This document shows positions 44,137 to 56,459 of a stretch of 64,000 bases of DNA, piece by piece. Origin of the DNA: Gigaspora margarita (lineage: Eukaryota; Glomeromycota; Glomeromycetes; Diversisporales; Gigasporaceae). The stretch lies in the NCBI GenBank assembly GCA_009809945.1, contig WTPW01001562.1:1-64000 (forward strand), in the 5' to 3' direction. Every line of letters starts with the position of its first letter. Positions within the stretch are counted from its first letter, which is position 1. Made by a program: the position numbers and the translations under genes. The notes beneath the pieces were generated by a model. It saw only the letters and a program-made list of their open reading frames with translations, had not been told where the DNA came from and searched no databases.

Positions 44137-44630
44137 ATAAGGCCTCTGACTATATATATTATGTTTTAGAAAAATAATATAGTGCAAGAACTTACATTAA
44201 ATAGTTTAGGGTCCATGTACTCTTTCCCTTAAAAGCATGCTACACATTTTATTTATTTTTTTTATAAAAATACTATCGAAGAGGGCATAATCATCAAATT
44301 ATTATTGTTTATAGTAAGAAGAGGAAGATTATGCAGGCTTCTTATGGTTTAGTCCAGAACTAGAAAATAAGAAATAGTTTGAATATATCCATATCACTTT
44401 TTTGTTATTATGCTTCTTTTTTTTTTCAATAATAATATAAAAATTTTATCTATAACTTTAGATGATAAGGCCTCTGACTTTATATATATATATATTTATG
44501 CTTATAAAAATACTGTTTTGGGAGCATAATTGTCAAATTATCATTGTCTGTATAAGAAGAAAATGATCACATAGGCTTCCTATGCCTTAGTCCAGAACTA
44601 CAAAACAAGAATAGTTTGAATATATCTACT
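44137..44630. repeat. Direct duplication of about 200-260 bases
   Basis: GATAAGGCCTCTGACT, TATAAAAATACT, GCATAAT(C/T)(A/G)TCAAATTAT, GCTTCTTATGGTTTAGTCCA and AATAGTTTGAATATATC occur in order in 44137-44400 and again in 44460-44630. Copies differ by many substitutions and by an extra stretch in the first copy, so the duplication is old. Confidence 0.72.
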
Positions 44631-44990
44631 TTAAAATTTACATAAAATTTTATATCATTTATGATTTAAATTGCTCTTAAGCATTAATCTCAAAATATTT
44701 TTATTGTTTTTTGGGCTTCCTATTTTTTTATTTTCCAAAAAAAATTTTAAAGTAATAATTATTAATATCGAAAATGAAAATTTATAGCAAAGCTTGAGCA
44801 ATATCTTTAAATACTCAATTAATTATAAAATTATCCAAGGAAAGTAAAAAAAAAGGTAGTTTGTTGTAAAAAGTATTTTATTAATTTAATTGATAATCTG
44901 CCTGTCAACTGGAGAGTAACAAAATGTGTCATGCTTCCATCTAAAATTTTTTTCTTATTAAGTTAACAATACATGTCCACTAATTGAAAG

Positions 44991-45832
44991 AGGACCCCTG
45001 AATATATGCAAAAAACCTTTGTCAAACACTCAAACTAAATTTTTTAAACCATTTGTCCATTTGTGTACAAAAATGAGCTTTTAAATAGCAAATTTGCTTG
45101 ACCTTTGATGTACACTTAATTAATATTATTAAAAAAAGATTAGAGTACACTTACTAATTATATTGAATTGGTATATTGTACAGTATATAAGAGAGTTATA
45201 CTAATTTCTCCACCAATTTTTGTTATTGGCCAATCAGAATGCAAGATCAGGTATAATGTGATGATTAAAACAACAATTGCTTTTTTTAAAAGTTATACTT
45301 ATCACAAAACTTTGCCTAAGAAATTATCTTTTGTATACTAATAAAAAAATTTTTTGCAAAATTTTAGTACTGTATAATATTATATTATCTACTAACTTTA
45401 ATTCTAACCCTAACAAAGATGTCATATTTTATTTAGAAGGTAATATATAAATTAGCATGAATAATTCTAGGCAGTCAGACAATGGGAAGAAATTAGTAAA
45501 TTCTATAAAAAAATATATATTCTAAAAAGTTTTGAATAAAAATTAATAAATATAAATTACAAGCAAGGTTAGAATGAAACTTTGAGAAAATATCCAAAAA
45601 TTCCAAAAAGCAAACTTAAATATTTAAATCTTTATTGTACATTAGCTTAATAATAAATTTTCTTTACTGTACACTTTATTAAAGTATAAAAAATTTATAT
45701 TAAACTTATGTCGTACATTAAATATACAGCCTTAAGCCAATGTACACTTCTATAATAAAATTTTTTTGTACACCTATATAAGATCTAAAGATGAAGGTTT
45801 ATATATATAACATATTAGTATTCAGGGGTCCT
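44991..45832. mobile_element. hAT-like element, AGGACCCCTGAATA ends, perfect 8-base duplication
   Basis: The left end AGGACCCCTGAATATATGCA and the inverted right end AGGACCCCTGAATACTAATA are flanked by ATTGAAAG (44983-44990 and 45833-45840). The 842-base interior has no transposase; scattered TTGTACACT and GTACATTA pieces are repeated in it. The host sequence on either side joins perfectly if one ATTGAAAG is removed, as the intact arm at 50982-51000 shows. Confidence 0.88.
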
Positions 45833-46439
45833 ATTGAAAGTTGTAGAGCTGGTCAAGATGCATCTAATTGTAGTTATATCATCAAAATCAGCCCTGTGGA
45901 TGGTGAGATATTATCAAAAAATGATAGGCTGGAACTATATAAAATCCTGTAATGCAGATTACATATGAAAAGCACTATAGGTGAAATGTGGTGTGCTTTC
46001 ATCTAAATTTTTTTCTTACTAAGTTAATAATACATGTTCACTAATTGAAAGTTGTAGCTTGTCAAGATGCATCTAACAGTGTTTAGATTATCCAAATCAG
46101 CCTAGTGGATGGCAAGATATCTTCAAAAAACAATTGGCTGACTATATAAAATCTCTATGTAAGCAATGTTTGTTTATATAGAGATTTTATATACAATAAA
46201 ACCTCTATAAGTGCACACTCTATAAGTGCACACCCTCTCTATATGCACATCATTTCTTGGTCCCAAGCCCGGACTTAGAGCTAAGTGCACACCCTCTATA
46301 TTCTGCACGTGCAAGTAATTCCGAACTTCATGCATATTATAATTTCTTCTGTAAATGCATGCATGTGACATTTATGTAATGATAGCCAATCAGAAATCAG
46401 TACGTGATTACTATTCAAAATTGGTTATAGATCCCGTAT

Positions 46440-47262
46440 TAAACAAATACACAAACAGGTGGCCATGTTTATAAAATTTCTTTAGTTGCCGTAGAATTTA
46501 AAAATGGCGCATACATTTTAATGTTTACGGCAATTTAAAATAAAATAATTATTCACACTGCCCAGTTTATATATTTAAATATTATTAAATGTAATATCAG
46601 TACATTAAATAATTATTAAAAATCTATATGATTCTTTTAGAGTACATTATGTGCAAGCTCCCTAAAAGTTACGTTTGATGATGCATGTTAAGTTATATCC
46701 TGTAAAAGCCATGATATCTGTGTTCCACATAACGATCATGTTAATACATGCGAATGTATATATGTACAAACATGTATATATACGAGAATAATGTGATTGC
46801 AATGATAGTCAGAAATACCCAAAACTAAGCCAAACCATGACCAAGTTATAACTTGACAATTAAATAAGCCTTACCATGGTTTTGGAACTGTGCTTAAAAC
46901 TGATATGTCTAATTTTGAATAAAGATTCCAAAGCCATGGTTAAACGGGCTCAATTATTAGCCAATCCTATCTATATGAATAAGGCTGTATTAGAATATAG
47001 TATTGAGTTTATAACGAACATTAAAAAATAAAAAATGATAAAATTAAATGCTTTGGAATAGAAAAAGGAAAGTATGATAAAATACTTCCATTGCACTGCC
47101 CCAAAAGCCCCTAATTGAATAAAAAATGTAGAATCTCGATAGAAAATATAATATAGAAATAATTATAAATAAGAGATGTAAATCCAAGAAAAAAAAATAA
47201 AAACAAAAAATTAAACAAAAAAATTAAACAAAAAATTAAACAAACCTTCGTATAATACTGTA
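46440..47262. other. 5' non-coding region of the Tigger element
   Basis: AT-rich sequence between the subterminal repeats and the transposase start; it contains TTAAACAAAAAA repeats just upstream of the ATG (47205-47245). No additional gene is visible. Confidence 0.5.
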
Positions 47263-49047
47263 TTGAAAATGTCTAACAAGAAAACCACCCTAACTGAAAT
47301 CCAAAAGCGAGATCTTTGCACTTATGCCCTCAATAACAAAATGACACTAGGTCAATATGTTAATTGGATTGAAAAAAAGTGGGGGATTAGAATTGATGAA
47401 AGCACCATATCTCGTATCCTAAAAACAGGAGAACAACAACTTAGTTTAGAACCAATTAGCCCAGATAAAAAATGAAATAAATCTGTTTCCTATCCTGAAC
47501 TTGAGTTTGCACTCAAGGAATTTGTTTTAAATTATTAAGATAAAACAGTATTAAGTGATGCAATACTTATCGAAAAAGCAAAAATGCTTGCTAAAAAATT
47601 AAAAATTCCTCAAGGCACATTCAAATTTTCTCCTGGGTGGCTTCAAAAGTTTAAGGATCGTAATGGTATTTGTCAACAAAAGATTGAAGGAAAGGCAGCA
47701 TCTGTTAATTTAACTGCTATTAGCAATGCTTTACCCTTATTAAAAAATCGTTGCTCTGAATATCCGCTTGAAAGAATCTACAATATGGATGAAACTGGGC
47801 TTTTTTATAGGTAAACTCGTTTGGTATTATCCTATTATTTTATGTATTTAAATAGAAGTTTTTTGTTGTTAGTTTAGAATAACTTAATACAGTATATCAG
47901 CTGCTATCAATAAAAATCAGACATATTTATGTCTGATTTTTATTGATAGCAGCTTATATTTCTATTCTATAGGTTAGAGCCAGATTGAACACTAGCAACT
48001 GGGTGTCTTTCTGGACGTAAAATGAACAAAGAATGCCTTTCGATCGCATTATGTGTAAATGCCAATGGTTTTCATAAATTAGACCCTCTTGTAATTAGCA
48101 AATATCGAAACCCCCGCTGGTTTAAAAATATACAAATTCAAAATATGGCAATGAAGTATAGTAGTAATGCGAAAGCTTGGATGATTCGTCGCTATTTCAA
48201 GAATGGATTCAAGAATTTGATTGTCAAGTTGGCGAAATGTATCAAGGCCAACGTGTATTACTTCTTCTTGATAACTGCCCCAGTCATAATTTAGCTGGAC
48301 TTACTTTGCAATAACTGAAATTTTTTTTTGCCTCTGAATACTACTTCGAAACTTCAACCATTGGATGTCAGGATTATTATGACCTTTAAAAGACACTATC
48401 GTCGCCTTCAAGTACGGTAAGGTATACCTATATTAGATCTATAAAAAAAATATAAGCTTAACTTTTTTAATTTTTTTTTATTTAATTTTTTTTAATGCCT
48501 TATGCTACAACATGTAGAAGAAGGCAACCGTGCCGAAGATTTGTGCTTAAATGTCTTGTAGGCAATTAATTTTATTATTCAAGCCTGGGATAAGGTTGGT
48601 ACTGTAACTATTTGCAATTGTTGGAGCCATACAAAGGTTCTTCCTGACGATTTTAGCAATTTGGCAAGCACTTTGGCAAATACTTTGGCAAATACTTACT
48701 AACAAGAAAATTCAGCAGATGATGATCTTGCAGACACATTGCAAGCTCTTAAACTTTCTTACCCAATGACTGTCGAAGAATTTCTTAATATTTCTGATGA
48801 GAATATAGTTTACGAGCCTCTAGAAGATGATCAAATTATTGAAGAACTCGCATATCTTTTTAGGAATCCTGATGACGATATAGATTTGGATAAAGCAGAC
48901 GATAGTTATGAAAGTCCCATTATTAATGCTAGTACTGCTATGTCTAGCTTGGAAACTGTTCGTATGTTTCTTCTTCAACAGGATTGTGCAGAAGAATATG
49001 TAAGATTAGTAGGAAAGATTGAAAAATTCATCAAAATCAAAAAATAG
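47263..49047 (+). pseudogene. Tigger/pogo-type DDE transposase, broken
   Basis: The ATG at 47263 opens an N-terminal HTH domain (MSNKKTTLTEIQKRDLCTYA, then TISRILKTGEQQL), followed by a CENP-B/Tc5-like domain (LAKKLKIPQGTFKFSPGWLQ, KFKDRNGI). The catalytic residues are visible as YNMDETGLFYR (47780-47811), LLLDNCPSHNLAGL (about 48264-48300, in a shifted frame) and TTSKLQPLD (48343-48370), with 31 positions between the last two Asp. The C terminus has LEDDQIIEELAYLFRNPDDD and SSLETVRMFLLQQDCAEEYV. An intron at about 47812-47971 splits the codon after FYR and contains a perfect hairpin; a second intron starts GTAAGG at 48418. Stops at 47473, 47536, 47988, 48314 and others, and a frameshift near 48185, inactivate the gene. 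Confidence 0.9.
47905..47953. repeat. Perfect hairpin in a transposase intron
   Basis: AGCTGCTATCAATAAAAATC then AGACATA is followed by TTTATGTCTGATTTTTATTG then ATAGCAGCT, giving a stem of about 25 pairs with almost no loop, inside the first intron of the Tigger transposase. Confidence 0.8.
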
Positions 49048-49560
49048 AATCAATGCGACAAACAAATATTGACGCATTTTTTAGTTAAAAATAAGTACTG
49101 TACTTAGCTTATAATTTTTTATTATTTAAAATAAAGTCTCTCAAAATTTAGTAACCCGTTGTATAAATGTTTCTCTTTAAAAATGGCATATTCAAGTACA
49201 ACCCATGAATCTCATAAATTGAATATAGTTTCTTCGAAGTCTAGATTACCTGTAATAAATACAATATAAGCCTTGCTTTAAATGTTTTTTTTTACTTTCT
49301 ACAATTTAAACTTTCATCCAGAATCTTAGCTTTAAATTTGTAAAATAACATAGCCAGATCTTTATTTTAAAAAAAGATAATCTTGCATCACAGTAACTTT
49401 AAATGTATCGAGATCTGCAATCTACCCATTCATTCTGCTTATTCAAAAAATGTTGAAACCGTTATAAATCTAAAACCTTCGATATGTATAACATCGTACA
49501 TTACGTACTATGTATGTACTATACATACGTAATAACTATTTCTCATCCACGTGACCATAG
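49048..49560. other. 3' non-coding region of the Tigger element
   Basis: AT-rich sequence between the stop of the transposase and the right subterminal repeats; a small palindromic cluster TACGTACTATGTATGTAC lies at about 49500. No gene is visible. Confidence 0.5.
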
Positions 49561-49843
49561 GTTAAATTTTATTGGTTGTTCTCTAAGTGCACACCATCTC
49601 TAAGTGCATGTATATGCGCGGTCCCAAGGGCATGCACTTATAGAGATTTTACTATAGTCAGCCAATTATTTTTTGATGATATCTTGCTATCCACTTGGAC
49701 GATTTGGATAATCTAACCACAGTTAGATGCATCTCAATGAGCTCTACAACTTTTAATTAGTGGACATGTATTGTTAACTTAGTAAGAAAAAAATTTTAAA
49801 TGAAAGCACGCCACATTTTGCCTATAGTGATTTTCATATGTTA

Positions 49844-50003
49844 GGGCGCTAACATTTATTAGGTAATATTTTAGGAGGTGGGGGTCAAGAAAAATCTTAT
49901 CTTAGTTAAATTTGATTGGCTAAAATTCTATTTATAGATCTTACCTGGGGTAGGGTATAAGCCCCTATAGTAAATGTATATTAGGTAATAAATGTCAGCG
50001 CTC
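49844..50003. mobile_element. PIF/Harbinger-like MITE with TTA duplication
   Basis: The left end GGGCGCTAACATTTATTAGG and the inverted right end GAGCGCTGACATTTATTACC are flanked by TTA (49841-49843 and 50004-50006). The mirrored arm at 45950-45975 gives the unoccupied form of the site (ATGTAATCTGCAT read inverted). It is 160 bases, with a GGAGGTGGGGGTC block inside, and is related to 16943-17107. Confidence 0.8.
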
Positions 50004-50289
50004 TTATCTGCATTATGGGATTTTATATAGTCAAATAGTCATTTTTCAATAATATCTCACCATCCAATGGACCAATTTAGATGATCTAACCACTATTAGA
50101 TGCATCTTGACGAGCTCTACAACTTTCAATTAGTGAACATGTATTATTAACTTAATTAGTAAAAAAATTTAGATGGAAGCATGCCATATTTTGTCAGTCC
50201 AGTTGACAGGCAGATTATTAATTAAATAAAAAAAATAGTTAAGTATAAAATTATTCACTGATACTTTTGAATTATCCAAAGCAAGTGCA

Positions 50290-50887
50290 GTAACATGATC
50301 ATGCATATATACTTAAAAGTATTTAACAATCCTTGATATTTTTATATCTTCTAGTGAAAGATTCTCGGCAACTATCTGGTAAATATTAATTTTTTTTATT
50401 TTAATTCTATAAGCATGTAAAATTAAAAAAATATTAAATTTGACCTTGTAGGTATTGTAAATATTTAGAAAAGTATTAAAAATCTTGAAAATAAAAAAAA
50501 AAGACTACAATTATGATTTTTTAGTATTTAAATGAAAATATCTCAATACATACTAGATCAAATTCAGTAAAATTTTTTTTATTTTAATTCTTAGATTTGT
50601 AAAATTAAAATAAAAAAAATTATTAAATTTGATTAAGTAGTTATTGAGAGATAATCACTTTAACTTAAAAAAAGTACAATTTTTTCTTTTACAAGAGATA
50701 TTAAAATTTGAACAAAGATTTCTCAGTGACTACTTGATCAAATTTGATAAAAATTTTTTATTTAATTCTAAATGTTTGTAAATTTAAAATAAAAAAATTT
50801 TCATCTAATTTAATCAGATAGTCACTAAGAAATCTTTATTCAAAGTTTAATATCTTTTGTAAAAGAAAAAATGTACTTTTTTTTAAC
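50290..50887. repeat. Series of imperfect palindromes of about 130-150 bases
   Basis: At about 50530-50650 and 50715-50850 blocks such as GATTTCTCAGTGACTACTTG, ATCAAATTTGATAAAAATTT are mirrored around a centre of TTCTAAATGTTTGTAAATTT type. Similar blocks occur beyond the foldback element at 51735-52030, so that element inserted into this repeat. No coding. Confidence 0.6.
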
Positions 50888-51729
50888 TTAATTGATAATC
50901 CGCCTGTCAACTAAAGAATGGCGAATTGTGGCGTACTTCCATCTAAAAGTTTTTTCTTACTAAGTTAACGATACATGTCCACTAATTGAAAGTTGTAGAG
51001 CTCGTCGAGACGCATCTAACAGTAGTTAGATCATCCAAATCGGCCAAGTGGATGGCGAGATATCGTCAAAAAACGATTGGCCGACTATATAAAATTCTGT
51101 GACGGGGGCGTGCACCCATCTAAAACGGTTTTTCTTACTATGCTAACGATACATGTCCACTAATTAAAAGTTGTAGAGCTCGTTGAGGCGCATCTAACGG
51201 TGGTTAGATCATCCAAATCGGCCCAGTGGATGGCGAGATATCGTCGAAAAACGATTGGCCGACTATATAAAATCTCTATGTAAACAAATATTGTTTACAT
51301 AGAGATTTTATATAGTCGTCCAATCGTTTTTCGACGATATCTCGCCATCCACTGGGCCGATTTGGATGATCTAACCACCGTTAGATGCGCCTCAACGAGC
51401 TCTACAACTTTAATTAGTGGACATGTATCGTTAGCATAGTAAGAAAAAACGTTTTAGATGGGCGCACGCCGCATTTGGGATCATGTGATTTTCATATGTA
51501 ATTTCCGTCACGGAATTTTATATAGTCGGCCAATCGTTTTTCGACGATATCTCGCCATCCACTGGGCTGATTTGGATGATCTGATGATCTAACCACCGTT
51601 AGATGCGTCTCGACGAGCTCTACAACTTTCAATTAGTGGACATGTATCATTAACTTAGTAAGAAAAAATTTTAGATGGTAGTACGCCACATTTCGCCATT
51701 CTTTAGTTGACAGGCGGATTATCAATTAA
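50888..51729. mobile_element. Complete foldback element with duplicated arms
   Basis: The ends TTAATTGATAATCCGCCTGT and the inverted TTAATTGATAATCCGCCTGT are identical over the first 36 bases or so. The whole 842 bases form a palindrome centred at about 51298 (GTAAACAATATTTGTTTAC type). Each arm holds two related modules (about 50935-51110 and 51115-51290) with CATCTAAAA, CTTACTA, ACGATACATGTCCACTAATT, GTAGAGCTCGTCGAGACGCA and GGCGAGATATCGTC blocks. CpG sites are retained, unlike in the relative at 44886, so this copy is probably younger. Confidence 0.88.
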
Positions 51730-52049
51730 AGAAATTAATTCTCACTAGCTGCTCAATCAAATTCAAGAAATTTTTATTAAATTCTACAAATCTATAGAAT
51801 TAAAATAAAGCAATTTTCACCAAATTTGGTTCAGTAGTTATCGAAATATTTTCATTTAAATACTAAAATCTTAATTATAACTTTCAAGATTTTCAATGCT
51901 TTTTTAAAACTTTAGTTGAAGTTTTCATAATACTTACAAGACCAAATTAAATAAAAAATTTTTATTTTAATTTACATGCTTGTAGAATTAAAATAAAAAA
52001 ATTTATTAATATTAATTAGATAGTTGTCAAGAAACTATCACTAGAAGAT

Positions 52050-53646
52050 TTTTTTTTTTTTAAAATGAGGTTGTGCCTCATATCCTTTATTAAGTTGCAT
52101 AAAAAATAATACACTAAATTACATCATTTTTATGATATCTATTTTATGGGTAAAAAGGCTAAAGCTAGTTTACGTTTGATCTAAGCTTTGCTAAAATAGG
52201 TTACAACCTATTTAGTCTATGCTAGTAAGGGAGAGGGGAGAGTTGTTGTGGCTAATGCTATAGCCATTTTGCTTGTTTTGCTTGCTTTTTTGTCTTGTAA
52301 TTATAGAATGTATGTCTTGGTGGTATTGGTGTGTGCAGTAGATTTGTGGCAGGTATTTGGGCTTCACATCTGGGTTTCTAGATGTCTTCTTGTAGAGTTT
52401 TATGAGGTAGTAGTTGAAGTATATAGTAGGGTTTTTCGCTCTCAGGAGTTTTGGCTATGGAGAATATGGAATAGTGGTAGATTTGGTAATAGTACCAATA
52501 GGTATCATTTTTTCTCCAGTAATGTGAGTAGAAAGGAATCTGTCAATGAAGGCATCAGAATCAAAGTTGTAAATATTGAATTGACTATAGTTCTAGTGAG
52601 GTTCTGTTTGAGAATATATTCAAATAGGTTAGTATTGGCAGGGCATGTGAGCAGGTGTTTAGAATTCTCTATTTCTGTATGGCATCTGTAGCACTGGGGG
52701 TCTGGGTTCTTTAGTGGTTAACAGTAGTACATATTGATTCTGGTTGGGAGTTCGTCTAGGATAAGTTTGATTTTGAAGGTTTTGATTTTAGATTGATTCG
52801 GGTTTGTAAAGCAGGAAAGAGAGCTTTTGTAGTAATTTAGCAATTGAAGGGTTCTAGGCCAATCCACTTCGTGGCTATCAATCTGCCAATTTAAGATTCA
52901 GTTTAGGTTGTGCCAGTTAGCTATAGTATGCATGTTTTGGAGATGTCTGATCATTCGTCTTGGGCTATAGAAAAAGGTGAAGTTGTGGAGTTTAGGAGTG
53001 AATTTATCTAGTATTATGATCTCGATTAGGATATTGGTAGATGTGGGTGGGTGTAGATGGTATGCTGATGCATGATCGATTAGTGTAGTTTGGATAGATA
53101 GTGACTTTTGTATTATGATTGTTTTGAGTGTTATTCTGTAGGGTTGTAGTGTTTTAGTCCCATTATGTTTAGTAACTAGTAGAGAGTATTAGTCACATAT
53201 TCGATGTTTTTAGCAGCGGCTTTGCAGTTAAGGTTAAGGGGTAAATTGGTTCTGTAGGGGACTATGGCTAGTAGTGTTATTATATTTGTAAGTGTAGATT
53301 TTTGTAGTGTAGGCCATGTCATATCTGAAGTATAAAGGGTCAGGTCGAGACTATAAATTGTTCAAGAAGACGAAGGTGCAGTGTGGTCACTGTGATTGAG
53401 AATAATGGTAGTGATGGTCCTTTAGTAAGAGAAAAATTTCTTATAGTTGGCCCATAGGCATTCCTCAAGGTTGGTAATTGAGTCAATGATGCGTTTGGAT
53501 ATTATGTCTTTGTAAGATAAGTAGTAGTACAATGCAGGAGGTTGTATGTAATTTCTGGTTCGTCTAGCAGTTTGTAAATCAAGAATATCAGTGTGTATGG
53601 TTTTCTGTTTGTCAACTTGTATATTGGTAGTTGTGAAAATTGTGGT
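52050..53646 (-). mobile_element. 5'-truncated LINE with 14-base target duplication
   Basis: A T run at 52050-52060 is the poly-A tail of a minus-strand insertion; TATCACTAGAAGAT lies on both sides (52036-52049 and 53647-53660). On the minus strand the sequence has coding-like stretches, notably DELPTRINMYYC followed by a stop and CYRCHTEIENSKHLLTCPAN (about 52600-52700), a C-x2-C-x7-H-x4-C zinc-binding motif typical of the C terminus of LINE reverse transcriptases, and LFEYILKQNLTRTI. The reverse transcriptase core is missing, so the copy is truncated at its 5' end. Stops and frameshifts show it is dead. The 147-codon frame on the plus strand at 52248 is its antisense shadow. Confidence 0.85.
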
Positions 53647-53660
53647 TATCACTAGAAGAT

Positions 53661-54865
53661 ATAAAAAAAATATCAAAAATTTTTTATATATATTGTGGAA
53701 GTGTGAACCAATTATGAAAAGCTAAACTATATATATAACTAATCTAACTACTACTAAAAATACTATCTATCAATTAGTTAAGACTTCTAGTTCCTCGAAT
53801 TGGTAGGCAAAAAGAGGCAAAAAAGAATTGGTTTGGGTCTCAAGGTTCAGAGAGTCTTGGTATAGTGATATTGGAAGCTAAAATAAGTATTTTAGTCTAA
53901 TTTTTCTTTTCTACTCTTAAATTTGAGTATTTATTCTCTACTAATTCCCTTAGTCTATCCTAGCTATAGTTTATAGAATTCAAATATTGAATTTTGCAAT
54001 AGGCAGAGTTTGAAATATTTAGTTACAATTGTGAACTTCATTCACAATGTCACATGGTTAACTCTGATTAGGCTCAATAAAATTCTGATGGCAGCTACAG
54101 GCAGTCAGAAACTAAAATCACGGGAGTTGAATAATACAAAGTCATGAGGATCAATTGTCAATAAGGTTCAATTACAGGGATCAAGTATTGTTCAATAGAC
54201 AAGATAATCAATACTTTAATCCATGTATGAATTCTTATAAAAATAATTAATAGTGTCGCAGTTGAATTTATTACCATGGGATTTTGTAGTACCGATCAGA
54301 ACTGAAAATGGCATGAATGGGTTTGCATAAAATTAATTAAAAATCTAAATATTGATTGCATGATTGATGGATAAATTATGTAATCATTAATGATACAAAT
54401 GTAAATTATATAAAGGAAGTTCTAGTGATTAGTGATAGCTTGAAATATAATTAGTTTGGCTTTAGCATCTCTTCTGGCAATAAAATAACTTTGTGTTAAT
54501 GTTATAATATCTTCTAAATGAATAAACTATATTTGAGTAAATGTATTAGGTAGTAGTATTTAAACAATACATCAACCATTGTATTGCCAAGTGAGTGAAG
54601 TTTGATAGCAAAACCCCACAAATATACAGTAGTCTAAGTAACTACATAACAATAGATCAGGTACTAATTCTCTCTTTTACTTTTCTCTATTTTATTAATA
54701 ATGGTTTTGGGATTTCATCAATAGTTACAGGGACAAAAAGATTACTACGATGAACAGTTTATTACAAGGGATTTTATGACAAAGAGAAGAAATGTTTTAG
54801 AGAACTAACTTCTACTATATAATATATGTGTCTAAAAATAAGCTACCTTTTTTGGGGGCAGTTCA
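53661..54865. other. AT-rich region, no gene seen
   Basis: Stops in all frames and no repeat structure was recognised. TGTGAACTTCATTCACAA at about 54033 is a short hairpin. Confidence 0.45.
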
Positions 54866-55208
54866 GCTCACTTTACTGATGCTCGTTTCATAAAAATAAC
54901 ATTTCACTACAAAAATTTAGTGACATATTATTTCACTAACATTTATTTTCCATTTCACTAACAGTTTATTTTATCAAAACTTATTTTACTAACAAAATAA
55001 TTCTGGTCATTGTTATTAGGGTCAGGTTAGAATTAGAGTTAAAGTTAGTAGGATTTATAAAAAAAAATTTGTCTATGAAATGAGCTTCTGTGAAATAAAT
55101 TGTCAGTGAAATAAACTTGTCTGCAAAATAAGTATCAGTGAAATAAACATGTCAGTGAATTTTTGTCAGTGAAATGTTATGTCTACGAAATGAATATCAC
55201 TGAAGTGA
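54866..55208. mobile_element. MITE built from TTTCACTAACA / TGTCAGTGAAA repeats
   Basis: The left end GCTCACTTTACTGATGCTCG then TTTCATAAAAATAACATTTC pairs with the inverted right end ATCACTTCAGTGATATTCAT then TTCGTAGACATAACATTTC. Between them the motif TTTCACTAACA is repeated on the left side and its inverted form TGTCAGTGAAATAAAC on the right. About 340 bases, non-coding. Confidence 0.7.
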
Positions 55209-56459
55209 TACATATCCTTTTTGGAGTTGTCTAAAGCCAGGTGTAGTCACGTGATAAAAATCCAATTAAATTATAAAATTTGATCTTTACAGATCAACCC
55301 AATGAGACAAAAACAAAAAAAAAAGTAAAAAATGCTGAAAATACAAAAAATGAGTGTCTAAACCTGTCTAGAAGCATTAATAAAAAATAGCGAAAAGACA
55401 ATTTTACTTTTAAAAAGACAAACTCTAACTCTAACTCTACCTAATCCTTACTCTAATTTTAATTAAATAATCTAAGCATATAAACGCATCTGGCTTTAGC
55501 CATCCTCTTTTTTGGCAAAAAAATTACATGAAAATACATGGGTAGCTTATTGTTAAAATATTGAGTTTTTGAAAAAAATTGAAAAATGTTTAATAAAAAG
55601 TTGTTCAAATAATAACAAATTTTTACTATAAGTGTATTTCAATATTCAGAACATGTTTACTTATTGGCACTTTTAAGATTTACTTAGTAAAGTTTGGACT
55701 TTTATACGTAGCAACTGCTAATGAATTTTTTAAGATTTTTAAAAAAATCAGGAGTTAGCTTATTTTAGATAGTAGTTAATTTTCAAACATATATAGTATA
55801 ATTTCAAAGTTTTTCAAACTCAAATTCAAAGTGAGTTTTTTTTCTTATTTCAAGGTGAGCTTTGGGCTTTTATATACTTTCTTTTATAGTCTAAAAAATA
55901 ATACAAAAGAATCTTTTCTTACAATTCATATGAAGCTTTTTACTTTTAGGATTTTTAAATATCTTTCTATACTGAAAACACTCTATATTTAGAATACTTA
56001 AGTATCTCTCAATACTTTAAATTCTTAAGTATTTTTTGATGCTTTTGTTTCTTATTTATTTTTTGATACCTTTAATCCATTTGGTTTGTGACTTGTTGAT
56101 CTATTACTAAAACCAGCAACTAATATTTAATTGTAAATAAAAATAGAAATTCTAATTTTGGTTTTCACTAGAGATTGTACCCGTTGGGAAAACCTCTACC
56201 CGGTTACTATTAATTTACCTGGATATCTGGATAAATTACTATGTCACACAATAGCAAGTTCTACCCAGGTACAATTACTAGTTTTCACTACATCACTCAA
56301 ATTTGCTCTTTACAATATGCATGTTTATATTGTTATAGAACGAGTTTTAGTATTAGTTTCTTTAATGTATTTTCTAGTATTAGTTTAATTATATTTTATT
56401 GGATTATTTTATTATCTTGTTTTTATTATATTATTTTATATTAATTTATATTATTAACT
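55209..56459. other. AT-rich spacer with a foldback fragment
   Basis: 55560-55790 matches the right half of the AAAATAAGCTAC foldback family (CAGAACATGTTTACTTATTG, TAGTAAAGTTTGGACTTTTA, GTAGCAACTGC, AGTTAGCTTATTTTAG). Short tandem AACTCTAACTCTA at about 55422. A 76-codon frame at 56158 has no feature. Nothing else recognised. Confidence 0.5.

Larger units (their letters stand above)
46194..49654 (+). mobile_element. Tigger/pogo-type transposon with TA duplication and known empty site
   Basis: The left end CAATAAAACCTCTATAAGTG and the inverted right end TAGTAAAATCTCTATAAGTG are flanked by TA (46192-46193 and 49655-49656). These ends resemble those of Tigger elements. Subterminal CTATAAGTGCACACYCTCT repeats follow on both sides. 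The host reads GAGATTTTATATAGTC when the element and one TA are removed, the sequence actually found at 51303-51318 in the relative foldback element. It carries a broken transposase gene (47263-49047). Confidence 0.9.
44886..50225. mobile_element. Large foldback element holding three other transposons
   Basis: The left end TTAATTGATAATCTGCCTGT followed by CAACTGG and the inverted right end TTAATTAATAATCTGCCTGT followed by CAACTGG bound 5.3 kb. The arms carry, mirrored, CATGCTTCCATCTAAA, ACATGTCCACTAATTGAAAG, GAGCTCGTCAAGATGCATCT and TGGATGGCGAGATAT-like blocks. Inside are a hAT-like element (44991-45832), a Tigger transposon (46194-49654) and a PIF/Harbinger-like MITE (49844-50003). Without these the foldback is about 0.85 kb, the size of its relative at 50888-51729. 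Confidence 0.82.

Noticed and set aside
52248..52691. A 147-codon open frame on the plus strand
   Set aside because: It is antisense to the LINE, whose minus-strand reading shows a zinc-binding motif, and A-tail and target duplication fix the orientation.
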